Assembly (NCBI GenBank): GCA_947503835.1
Contig: CANNFM010000014.1
Coordinates: forward strand, 62,001-126,000
From: an uncultured Aquimarina sp.
Lineage (GTDB): Bacteria > Bacteroidota > Bacteroidia > Flavobacteriales > Flavobacteriaceae
Direction: 5' to 3'
DNA length: 64,000 nucleotides
Positions 38,323 to 45,914 of the stretch are shown here, piece after piece (within the stretch, counting starts at the first letter, position 1; the number at the start of each line of letters is the position of its first letter). A model generated the notes under the pieces. The model saw only the letters and a program-made list of their open reading frames with translations. It was not told where the DNA came from and did no database searches. The position numbers were made by a program, and so were the translations under genes.

Positions 38323-39000
38323 ATGAAGCAAACATCTTTAATAATCCAAATAATATTCTTTTCCGTTACCTTTCACTTAAGTGCACAAGATTTTTTTGAA
38401 GGAGAACTTAATTATAAAATTGAATATGAAGTGTTGAATAAAAACATCTCAGTATCTATTCTTGAAAGAGAAATGGGTGACTCCTTTGATGCATATGTAA
38501 AAGAAGATAAGTATATTATGACGTATAATTCAAAAGGCGAACTTGGTTGGAGCAAAACAATTGTTCTTTTGGATGAAGGGTATACCTATGTTGAATATGA
38601 AAAATCAGACACCATATATAAATACCCATTGGATGACAACAAAAGCAAGTTGATACAGATTTCTAGAAATGTAAATGATCAAAAAAAGGTACTCGATGAA
38701 ATGTGTGAATCAATTACTTTGAAATATGAATCTACAGATTCTAATTCAATGTTTAGGGTAACTGATGGAAAACATTATTTTAACCCTAAATACAAACTGA
38801 ATTACAAAAAATATAAGAATTACACTTCTGGATTTTGGAATTTATATGTAAAAGAATCTAAAGCAATTAGTATTCGTAATGAACATCTTTATAAAGGAAT
38901 GTTTAAATCAGTATCACAAGCAACCAAAATAACAAAAAAGAAGATTCCTGAAGAGTTATTTATTATCAATCAAGACAAGATTGTTAAAGAAACAGATTAG
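38323..39000 (+). CDS. Secreted hypothetical protein, DUF4412/GLPGLI-like
   Basis: A 225-residue protein with a signal peptide (start MKQTSLIIQIIFFSVTFHLS, cleavage after SAQ). The mature part begins FFEGELNYKIEYE, a pattern seen in the exported beta-rich DUF4412 and GLPGLI families. It ends with a Lys-rich stretch. Function unknown. It lies 34 nt upstream of the exonuclease gene on the same strand, but an exported protein is an unlikely functional partner. Confidence 0.65.
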   Translation: MKQTSLIIQIIFFSVTFHLSAQDFFEGELNYKIEYEVLNKNISVSILEREMGDSFDAYVKEDKYIMTYNSKGELGWSKTIVLLDEGYTYVEYEKSDTIYKYPLDDNKSKLIQISRNVNDQKKVLDEMCESITLKYESTDSNSMFRVTDGKHYFNPKYKLNYKKYKNYTSGFWNLYVKESKAISIRNEHLYKGMFKSVSQATKITKKKIPEELFIINQDKIVKETD

Positions 39001-39034
39001 AGCCTATGAACAGGGAAATTTATTTTAAAACCCA

Positions 39035-39829
39035 ATGAACTACATCATATTAGACTTAGAAGCAACCTGTTGGAAAGACAGGAGCATAAACAAACAAAAT
39101 GAGATTATTGAGATTGGTGCCGTCAAAATAAATGAGAGAGGCGAATCTCTAGGTGAGTTCTGTGAATTCATCAAACCAAAACGTAACCCGATTTTATCAG
39201 ATTTCTGTATAGAGTTAACTACTATAACTCAAAACGAAATTGATAAAGCAGATACGTATGATAAGGTAATCGAGAGATTCAAAAAATGGATTAATCTCGA
39301 TGAATCATATATTTTATGCAGTTGGGGATTTTATGACAAAATGCAATTTGAAAAAGATTGTGAGTTGCATAACCTAAATACAGATTGGCTAGATCATCAT
39401 ATTAGTTTAAAACATCAATATGCCAAAATCAAGAATTTAAGAAAACCTATCGGAATGGGTGGTGCATTGAAAAAGGAAAAACTTGAGCTAGAGGGTACTC
39501 ACCATAGGGGTATTGATGACGCAAGAAATATTGCAAAAATATTTAGAGCAAATCTGGGTAAATGGATAATTTATGAAGATGATTTTCCAAAGTATTATAT
39601 AAATCTCTCAGTAGATTCAGTATCAAACTCACAATTTGAAAAATGGTTAGATACAGAATTAAAATCAGGGAGAAAACTTCAAGATTTAATTATGAGTTTA
39701 GGTAAGCAATATGTAAAGAAATGGAATATTTTTCCTTCTCAATTAGGAATGGAAGTTGAAGATAGCCAAAAATCAGAAAAACTTGAACTTGAAATTTTAA
39801 ATGATAGAATATTAAGTCAGTTAAAATGA
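39035..39829 (+). CDS. DEDDh 3'-5' exonuclease, ERI-1/KapD-like
   Basis: A 264-residue protein. The exonuclease domain covers residues 1-180: ExoI DLEATCW with Asp and Glu, EIIEIGAV, a middle Asp in CSWGFYDKMQFEKDC, and ExoIII HHRGIDDARNIAKI with the His and Asp of the DEDDh class. This arrangement matches ERI-1/KapD-type RNA exonucleases. A further 75 residues form a helical tail. It overlaps kptA by 4 bp, so the two are coupled. Confidence 0.82.
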   Translation: MNYIILDLEATCWKDRSINKQNEIIEIGAVKINERGESLGEFCEFIKPKRNPILSDFCIELTTITQNEIDKADTYDKVIERFKKWINLDESYILCSWGFYDKMQFEKDCELHNLNTDWLDHHISLKHQYAKIKNLRKPIGMGGALKKEKLELEGTHHRGIDDARNIAKIFRANLGKWIIYEDDFPKYYINLSVDSVSNSQFEKWLDTELKSGRKLQDLIMSLGKQYVKKWNIFPSQLGMEVEDSQKSEKLELEILNDRILSQLK

Positions 39830-40371
39830 ACAAAACCCAGACACAAATAAGCAAACTGATAAGCTATTGGCTTAGACATAAACCCGAGGATGGTAATATC
39901 GTATTAGATGAATTCGGATGGGGAAGTATCGAAGATATATTGGCTGCTTTAAAAGCAAACAATATAGAATCAACCCAAAGGGATTTAATAGAGTTAAGCA
40001 ATAGCTTTGACAAAGTACGATGGAAAATCGATGAGGTAAACAACAAAATAAAAGCTACTCATGGACACTCCATACCCATCCTTCAGGAATTAGAACCTCA
40101 AACCCCTCCTGAGATTCTATATCATGGAACCGCCACCAAATTCTTAGAAAGCATTCTGGGCAGTGGACTAAAATCTAAACAAAGACAATATGTTCACTTG
40201 TCTGAAACCATGGCTATGGCCAAAGAAGTGGGTGCTAGACATGGTAAACCATTTATCATAGAAGTGGATACAAAAAAACTAATTAAAGAAGGTTGGAAAT
40301 TTTATAAAACCGAACAAAATGTTTGGTTAACCTCAGAAATACCTCCCCAATATTTGGATGTTGAACCTTAG
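39826..40371 (+). CDS. kptA: RNA 2'-phosphotransferase, KptA/Tpt1 family
   Basis: A 181-residue KptA. The N-terminal winged helix has SKLISYWLRHKPEDGNIVLDEFGWGSIEDI; the C-terminal ART-like domain has ILYHGTATKFLESIL, QYVHLSETMAMAKEVG and a final QNVWLTSEIPPQYL. Tpt1/KptA transfers an RNA 2'-phosphate to NAD+. Bacteria do not splice tRNA in the way that makes 2'-phosphates, so its substrate is open; some members ADP-ribosylate nucleic-acid ends. Coupled with the exonuclease upstream. Confidence 0.92.
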   Translation: MNKTQTQISKLISYWLRHKPEDGNIVLDEFGWGSIEDILAALKANNIESTQRDLIELSNSFDKVRWKIDEVNNKIKATHGHSIPILQELEPQTPPEILYHGTATKFLESILGSGLKSKQRQYVHLSETMAMAKEVGARHGKPFIIEVDTKKLIKEGWKFYKTEQNVWLTSEIPPQYLDVEP

Positions 40372-40486
40372 GAATTTAACATTGATCAGAAAACGAATAC
40401 TACTTTTCTAGGAGAGTTAAAAAAGGGTCATTTTCATACAAACACCAATATTTTAGTATAGAATAATGTAAATAGCATTCTTTTTC

Positions 40487-40718
40487 CATCGGTTATTTAG
40501 ACTTGACTAATTCTCTGATTTTAATTGCCTTTTCAAAGTGATCAAGCTTATTCTCCAGGATCCACCATGTTGCAGCCTCCATTAATAATTCTGGGTTGTC
40601 ATTTTTATTTGAAAAAAACGCATAAAATGAGAGTCCGACATTCAGTCCTTTTGATTCAATTTTGCTATCGCAAACTCGAATAATTTTTTCTTTTAAGTTT
40701 GAATTCATCGGTTATTTA
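40487..40718. repeat. Direct repeat flanking a 71-residue gene
   Basis: CATCGGTTATTTA occurs at 40487-40499 and 40706-40718, and extends with one mismatch to 18 bp. On the minus strand it lies at the end of the small gene and directly at its start codon, 219 bp apart. It suggests a past tandem duplication or cassette junction. Confidence 0.5.
40493..40708 (-). CDS. Hypothetical 71-residue protein
   Basis: A small soluble helical protein starting MNSNLKEKIIRVCDSK and ending IRELVKSK. It has aromatic-rich LSFYAFFSNK and EAATWWILENK segments. No family recognised. It is bounded by an 18-bp imperfect direct repeat. Same strand as the 74-residue gene upstream; a two-gene unit is possible. Confidence 0.5.
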   Translation of the reverse strand: MNSNLKEKIIRVCDSKIESKGLNVGLSFYAFFSNKNDNPELLMEAATWWILENKLDHFEKAIKIRELVKSK

Positions 40719-40765
40719 AACTTTTAAGTATTGGGCTAGCTAGGGCTTTTAATAGGAGGTTTGGT

Positions 40766-40990
40766 TCATTCTATAATTTCGTAGTCAATACTTAGTTTTC
40801 GCAAAGCTCTTAAAGCAGAACCAGAGTTTTTATCTTCCATCTCAATATCTACAGCGTCTCCTTCTAAGAGTATATCTGTAAGTTCCCTCGACAAGGATTC
40901 ATCAATGTTAGATGAAATCTCTGCAATACATTTGGCTATCGCTCTTCTATCTGGTCTCTGAGCATCACAAGACAATAAGTTCAATTTCAT
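40766..40990 (-). CDS. Hypothetical 74-residue protein
   Basis: A small acidic protein. The ATG at 40990 gives MKLNLLSCDAQRPDRRAIAK; an in-frame ATG at 41050 would add 20 residues. No domain is recognised; mixed helix/strand with IDIEMED-like acidic turns. It is the last gene before the attachment site, so it belongs to the flanking chromosome. Confidence 0.5.
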   Translation of the reverse strand: MKLNLLSCDAQRPDRRAIAKCIAEISSNIDESLSRELTDILLEGDAVDIEMEDKNSGSALRALRKLSIDYEIIE

Positions 40991-41121
40991 AATAAATAAT
41001 TTATTAATGCAATGTACTAGATTTGAGATAAGCATGTAGTATAGGTACACGATTATTCATTTTAAAGACGCACAACAATTAAATATAAAGGAGGGAACTC
41101 AGAAAAGTCTAAAAACAAAGA

Positions 41122-41145
41122 AACCCCTTGATAAATCAAGGGGTT
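41122..41145 (-). terminator. Terminator behind the tRNA-Leu fragment
   Basis: AACCCCTTGAT (41122-41132), a 2-nt loop, then ATCAAGGGGTT (41135-41145): a perfect 11-bp stem followed on the minus strand by TTCTTTG. It would have ended transcription of the original tRNA-Leu gene, so this flank is the old downstream side of that gene. Confidence 0.7.
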
Positions 41146-41153
41146 CTCTTATG

Positions 41154-41207
41154 TACTGAAGGCGGGACTTGAACCCGCACGGCCTAATGGCCATTGGATT
41201 TTAAGTT
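41154..41207 (-). tRNA. 3' fragment of tRNA-Leu(UAA), attachment site
   Basis: On the minus strand the sequence holds the anticodon loop CTTAAAA (anticodon TAA at 41203-41201), a long variable arm (AATGGCCATTAGGCC region), the intact T-arm (GCGGG, loop TTCAAGT, CCCGC) and the 3' acceptor strand CTTCAGT plus discriminator A at 41154. The D-arm and 5' acceptor half are missing, since sequence above 41207 is unrelated. This is the duplicated 3' end left by site-specific integration. Its orientation puts the element on the high-coordinate side, where the integrase lies. Confidence 0.8.
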
Positions 41208-41322
41208 CTATGATATTTAGACTTTAAGTGACACTAAAAAACACTAAACCCCTATTAAATATAGATAAATAGGCACTTCAACTATTATCAATGTGTATTA
41301 AAATCATTTGAAAACACCCCAA

Positions 41323-41355
41323 ATGTTTTACCTATGTTTTACCCACGTTTTATCT
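41323..41355. repeat. Three 11-bp direct repeats between att site and integrase
   Basis: ATGTTTTACCT, ATGTTTTACCC and ACGTTTTATCT follow one another without gaps (41323, 41334, 41345). They lie 35 nt upstream of the integrase start. Such spacing fits arm-type integrase or excisionase sites. Confidence 0.6.
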
Positions 41356-41390
41356 AAATTATTTATCTTAGCTCAAAATAAGATACAAAA

Positions 41391-42608
41391 ATGGCTTCAA
41401 TTAAAACAGTTTTGCATCCAAAACAAGAGAAAGGAAATAAAATTTATCGCCTAGCTATAAGAGTTACTGTCAATAGAAAAACGAGCTATTTATATTTAGG
41501 TCACAATATAAAGCTCAAAGATTGGAATGATCAAAAAGACAAAGTAAAAAATTCACATATAAAATACCCACAACTCAATAGATTGATTAGGAAAAAATAT
41601 GATCAAGTAGAAGATTTAATTTTTGAATATGAATCTACTCAAAAGGTCTTTACAGCAAAACAAATTACTTCATTTATTAAAAACAAAAATCAAAACAAAA
41701 CCTTTTTTGAGTTATCTGATGAATACTTAAAAAATCTAGAAAAAACTGGAAAGCTTAAAAGAGCAAAATCTGACAAAAGTAGAATCAATCGCATTAAGGA
41801 ATTTTATAAAAGTAACAGCTTAACATTTAATGAGATTGACATTTCTTTTTTAAAAAAACTAAAGATTTATCTAATTTCTTATCATGGAGTTTCTGAAAGA
41901 ACTGTTATGAACGTTTTTGTATTGATTCGCACGCTCTATAATATTGCTATAAAAGAAGGAATTATTAAGCCAGAAAGCTATCCTTTTGGTAAAGGTAAAA
42001 TACAGATAAAATTTCCTGAAACTATCAAAATAGGCTTGGAAGATCATGAAATCAAAGCGATAGAGGATCTAAATTTAAAAAAAGGAACCTCTATTTATCA
42101 TACTAGAAATGTATTCTTGTTTTCCTTCTATCTCGCAGGAATTAGGATTTCTGATGTATTAGAAATGAGATGGAGTTCAATTAGAGACGGAAGAATTATT
42201 TATCAAATGGGGAAAAACAATAAAGTTGACTCATTAAAATTACCTGAAAAAATCATTTCCATTTTGCATGATTATGAAAATGAAAAAAAATCTTTTAATG
42301 ATTATATTTTTCCTGAGTTGAAAAAAGCCAATCAAAAAGACCCAGAGGACATTTATAGAAAAACCAATACCGCTATTTCAAAATTCAATAAGAATCTGAA
42401 AAAAATTGCAGAACTAGCAGAAATAGATAAAAAAATAACAACTCACATTGCTCGTCACTCATTTGGAAATATTGCTGGTGATAAAATATCTCCGCACATG
42501 TTACAAAAACTATACCGTCACTCCCATTTATCTACCACAATTGGATATCAAGGGAATTTTATTCATAAAGATGCAGATGAAGCCTTGGATAACGTCCTAA
42601 AATTTTAG
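41391..42608 (+). CDS. Tyrosine integrase of the tRNA-Leu element
   Basis: A 405-residue tyrosine recombinase of the Bacteroidota phage/ICE type. It has an N-terminal arm-binding domain (YLYLGHNIKLKDWNDQ), a SAM-like core-binding domain (about 100-200) and the catalytic domain with Arg252 (GIRISDVLEMRW), His352 and Arg355 (THIARHSFG), His377 (LYRHSHLS) and the nucleophile Tyr386. All five catalytic positions are present, so it is probably active. It lies 183 bp from the tRNA-Leu fragment and marks the left end of the element. Confidence 0.93.
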   Translation: MASIKTVLHPKQEKGNKIYRLAIRVTVNRKTSYLYLGHNIKLKDWNDQKDKVKNSHIKYPQLNRLIRKKYDQVEDLIFEYESTQKVFTAKQITSFIKNKNQNKTFFELSDEYLKNLEKTGKLKRAKSDKSRINRIKEFYKSNSLTFNEIDISFLKKLKIYLISYHGVSERTVMNVFVLIRTLYNIAIKEGIIKPESYPFGKGKIQIKFPETIKIGLEDHEIKAIEDLNLKKGTSIYHTRNVFLFSFYLAGIRISDVLEMRWSSIRDGRIIYQMGKNNKVDSLKLPEKIISILHDYENEKKSFNDYIFPELKKANQKDPEDIYRKTNTAISKFNKNLKKIAELAEIDKKITTHIARHSFGNIAGDKISPHMLQKLYRHSHLSTTIGYQGNFIHKDADEALDNVLKF

Positions 42609-42666
42609 AATCGGTTTATTGAACTTTTGATTAAATATCCCTTTTTGAAAGCAATCACATTATTTG

Positions 42667-43812
42667 TTAGTTCCGCTTGTTTCCATAAACTTTTTCGGTT
42701 TTAACAATATCAGTATTAATAACTCTACTCGCATTAGGCGAAAACTTTCTACATATAGTTTGTACTCTCGAAATGCATGTAGTGCAAAAATTCCCTCCAT
42801 CTTCGTCTATTTCTATCAAACCTGCAACATAATATCCATCAGGACAATGCCGTATTGTTTGTCCGCTACGTCCTCTTCCACTGTCTATTATAATAATATC
42901 TTGTTCACCAGATTTTAATCTATTGTTGATATTGGATATTTGTGAACCAAGAAAACTATTACTAGTCGCTTTATAATCCATTTGAGTAGACCTCAAATCA
43001 CCCGCGAGAACGCTTGTTTTATTATTAACGGTTGCAATATTGCTTTCCAGTCTAGAAAAAGTTTTATAATCCCCTGGAATCTTTATCGAAGGACCGGAAC
43101 CTACATCACTGTCAATAGTTAAATCAATCATCTCATTTAATTGTTCCGAAGATTTGTTGCATGTTAACGTTGCTACTCTATTATTAAACTTAGCCTTTTG
43201 ATCAAGAACATTTGTTATTTGCCCATTAATTGTGGTATAGCATTCTAAACCTATTGGAGCTATCGAAGTAATTCTCCACTGCCCTGTTGGACTTCTGTTA
43301 ATTAGCTGGACAGTGAATTTATTAAAGGAACCTCCATAAGCAGGGGATATTTTTTTTGGTAGAATTCCATAGTTACTGTTATAATTTGAATTTTCAACAC
43401 ATTTAGACCAAGCCCTGACAATTTTACCATCAATCAATTGTTTATTACTTTTAATCATTAATCTATATCTTTCATCGTATTCATTTGATGCACAAAATTT
43501 ACTGTATTCATGTTTTTTTTGGGACCAACTCATTCCAACGTCTATTCCGATAATAGTATTTATCTCTGTCACAGGCAAACCTCCTGATAAAGAAGCAAAA
43601 ATTGACTCACTTGAAGAATTATTTACACTGTTGCAAAACATTTCTTTAATTTTTAAGTCATATTCAATTGAAGCAAAATATTCATAATTGTTATAAATCC
43701 CATTCTGTAAAATAACATCACAGCTAGCAAATTGTGAGAATATCTTGAGATGAAGTAAAAAGAATAAAATGAATAGGAAATTAATAAGGTTAAAGCTGCT
43801 ATTTTTTTTCAT
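42667..43812 (-). CDS. Secreted hypothetical protein
   Basis: A 381-residue exported protein with a hydrophobic signal region (residues about 8-27). The mature part is Cys-containing (Cys at CDVILQ, MFCNSV, HCPDGYYVAG and FCTTCISRVQTICRKF), which suggests disulfides near the C-terminus. No domain is recognised. It lies on the element just after the convergent integrase. The N-terminal repeat-like Ser/Asn-rich parts give no clear hint. Confidence 0.65.
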   Translation of the reverse strand: MKKNSSFNLINFLFILFFLLHLKIFSQFASCDVILQNGIYNNYEYFASIEYDLKIKEMFCNSVNNSSSESIFASLSGGLPVTEINTIIGIDVGMSWSQKKHEYSKFCASNEYDERYRLMIKSNKQLIDGKIVRAWSKCVENSNYNSNYGILPKKISPAYGGSFNKFTVQLINRSPTGQWRITSIAPIGLECYTTINGQITNVLDQKAKFNNRVATLTCNKSSEQLNEMIDLTIDSDVGSGPSIKIPGDYKTFSRLESNIATVNNKTSVLAGDLRSTQMDYKATSNSFLGSQISNINNRLKSGEQDIIIIDSGRGRSGQTIRHCPDGYYVAGLIEIDEDGGNFCTTCISRVQTICRKFSPNASRVINTDIVKTEKVYGNKRN

Positions 43813-43957
43813 GATTAAAACTTTTTAGAAATTAAAATCGATCATTAACTAACTGAAATAAGTTTTTGTTAAGAGTTAATGTTTACTCTTTAAGATATGT
43901 TTTATAAAGGATTACTCATTCAAAAGTAGAAATTAAAGAAAATGTAAAAAATACCCA

Positions 43958-44758
43958 CTACTGAGTATTTTGAGTAGTTTGGCTTTGGAATGCTTGGGCA
44001 TATTGCATAATATCTTTGAAAGATTTGATCTCAAGTTTTCGCTTTATATTTCGCCAGTGTGTACGTACAGTGTAGAGTGAAATACAGAGTTGAGAAGAAA
44101 TTTCTCTGTGTTTTATCCCAGATGCATATAAAAACAAAATTTGTTGTTCTCGGACTGTAAGAGAAGAAAAGAGTTCCTTTTTTCTATGAGTAAAAGATTT
44201 TTGCCCAAGTAATCCTTTAAAAGATCTAATGGTATTAGTAATTGAAGTAGCCGGTCTCTTGATATTAATAATACAATTCCCTTTTCTATCAACCTGATTC
44301 AATGTTACTTTAGTATCTGCAAGTATTTCGGGTTTAATGTCTTTTTGAAACTCAACATTCTGATCAAACCACAATCTAGCTTCTTCTTCTGTAGTAAAGT
44401 GTTTGGGCACAATAACTGATTTTGTTTTATCAAAAGTTTCAATGATATTGAGATGAACTAATAGGTCTTTACAAACTACAAAAGCCAGTTTTTGATTCCC
44501 ATATTTTTTACAAGGAATATTAACTCGATTTTCAATCCAGATTTTTGTATCATCATCAATGTGTAAATCAAAATTTTGTTGAAGCCACAGGGACTTAGTA
44601 GGTCTATGTTTTTTATAATATGCAACATAAGCCAATAATTCATTTTTGAAAGAGTGCATAGATTCAGGAGTTGTTTTCCAAGATTGTATAAATAGACAAT
44701 GGTTACGTTCAAATGTAATCCTTAAAAATTGACCCTCATAGATTATTGTTGATTCCAT
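43958..44758 (-). CDS. LuxR-type HTH transcriptional regulator
   Basis: A 266-residue regulator. The C-terminal LuxR HTH is clear (about 205-262): LTVREQQILFLYASGIKHRE followed by ISLYTVRTHWRNIKRKLEIK. The N-terminal 140 residues resemble a small STAS/PAS-sized sensory domain (start MESTIIYEGQFLRITFE), but no phospho-acceptor pattern is visible. It may regulate nearby element genes. Confidence 0.8.
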   Translation of the reverse strand: MESTIIYEGQFLRITFERNHCLFIQSWKTTPESMHSFKNELLAYVAYYKKHRPTKSLWLQQNFDLHIDDDTKIWIENRVNIPCKKYGNQKLAFVVCKDLLVHLNIIETFDKTKSVIVPKHFTTEEEARLWFDQNVEFQKDIKPEILADTKVTLNQVDRKGNCIINIKRPATSITNTIRSFKGLLGQKSFTHRKKELFSSLTVREQQILFLYASGIKHREISSQLCISLYTVRTHWRNIKRKLEIKSFKDIMQYAQAFQSQTTQNTQ

Positions 44759-44877
44759 AGATAGTTACTTAGTAATTTAAAATATCAACTATGACTATAA
44801 AGGGGTAGTTTGAATGTAAAAGTTAAGTGGTTGGAGTAAAGTAATATATGAAAAATATCTAAAATCTTATAATGAGT

Positions 44878-45216
44878 TTATTGAATTTTACTTTTATTTT
44901 TTCGTTCTTCTTTCTTTTTTAATCGTACTTCTATTTTCTCCTCTGGGGAACCTTTCATCCAAGTAAGTGATCTATCTCTTTCATAATGAAAACTTGCATA
45001 AAAATGCATCTCATCTTTCTTGAAATATAACCCATAGTGGTTAGGAAATGCTTCTACTTTTTTAAATGCGTATCCATGTAATTCACAATATTTCTTTCCT
45101 TTTCTTTCTGCACCACAATCAGCCAAGTAGCCTAACAACTTAATTAATCCTAATAGGAAAAAAGCAAGTAATATTACTCCTCCTATAATAAACGCTAATA
45201 TCTTAAGTATTATCAT
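44878..45216 (-). CDS. Hypothetical small membrane protein
   Basis: A 112-residue protein with one N-terminal membrane helix (about residues 4-30). The remaining part is Lys-rich and soluble (ends KKKEERKNKSKIQ). No family recognised. It lies 68 nt downstream of the E2-like CBASS gene on the same strand. It could be an extra gene of that operon, but a functional link is not shown. Confidence 0.55.
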   Translation of the reverse strand: MIILKILAFIIGGVILLAFFLLGLIKLLGYLADCGAERKGKKYCELHGYAFKKVEAFPNHYGLYFKKDEMHFYASFHYERDRSLTWMKGSPEEKIEVRLKKKEERKNKSKIQ

Positions 45217-45284
45217 TGAGACAATCGTTTTATTGAACTTTAACCAGCAAGTTAAAAATAAAATATCATTGTTCCATAATACGT

Positions 45285-45914
45285 TTATTTTAATATACTT
45301 TGGAAATGTAAGAGATCGCGGTGCAATACATTTTTATCAATCATTCTAAAATGACGGTAATTTTTGCAATGTTTACCATCATTACATTTTTTCAAACTCT
45401 GACCCGAATTACAATAACATAAATCCCTGATACTTAGTTTTTTATTTTGCAACCTTTGTAACACTAATCTTCCAATACTCTTGACATCATTTATGCCTAA
45501 AATATCCTTATATGATTGAACTATTCCCATTGAACCGTGATCATATTCATCATAGCAATACTTTTTATTGATTTCATAGTATGAATTGTTCTGGAAATAC
45601 CTAATTACAATCTCATCAATAAAATTTAGTACAGATTTTATTTTGGTTTTTAAAAGTACCTGAGATTTTGCCGCGGTAGTAAAACAACAAGAACCTGAGT
45701 CAGTATAGATATGCCTATCCAATTTATTTGGAATGCGTCCTCCAAACTCTAAGACCGTTGGAAACAGTTCTGGATATATATCTAGTTTTATGACTACATC
45801 GTAGCTATCACCATCTGGCAGAAATAATTCACCACTTAAAGAATTACTCTCCAAGTGGTAAACTAAACCTTTATGCTTTGCTAAAACATCTTCAATTTCT
45901 TTACTAATATCCAT
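45285..45914 (-). CDS. CBASS-associated E2-like protein with SEC-C-like zinc motif
   Basis: A 209-residue protein. Residues about 1-110 match prokaryotic E2-like (ubiquitin-conjugating) proteins of CBASS: YPELFPTVLEFGGRIP, DRHIY and the candidate catalytic cysteines C76/C77 in SGSCCFTT. The C-terminal part has C166, C168, C177 and C183 (LCYCNSGQSLKKCNDGKHC), a SEC-C-like zinc-binding pattern. No E1 or JAB gene is present, so this fits a short type II CBASS. Its start overlaps the CD-NTase end by 11 bp. Confidence 0.75.
   Translation of the reverse strand: MDISKEIEDVLAKHKGLVYHLESNSLSGELFLPDGDSYDVVIKLDIYPELFPTVLEFGGRIPNKLDRHIYTDSGSCCFTTAAKSQVLLKTKIKSVLNFIDEIVIRYFQNNSYYEINKKYCYDEYDHGSMGIVQSYKDILGINDVKSIGRLVLQRLQNKKLSIRDLCYCNSGQSLKKCNDGKHCKNYRHFRMIDKNVLHRDLLHFQSILK

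Noticed and set aside
41154..41207. Complete tRNA-Leu gene
   Set aside because: The D-arm and 5' acceptor strand are absent in the sequence above 41207, so only a 3' fragment exists.
41323..41355. CRISPR array
   Set aside because: Repeats are 11 bp, contiguous and without spacers; they fit integrase sites. No other CRISPR-like pattern was seen in the window.
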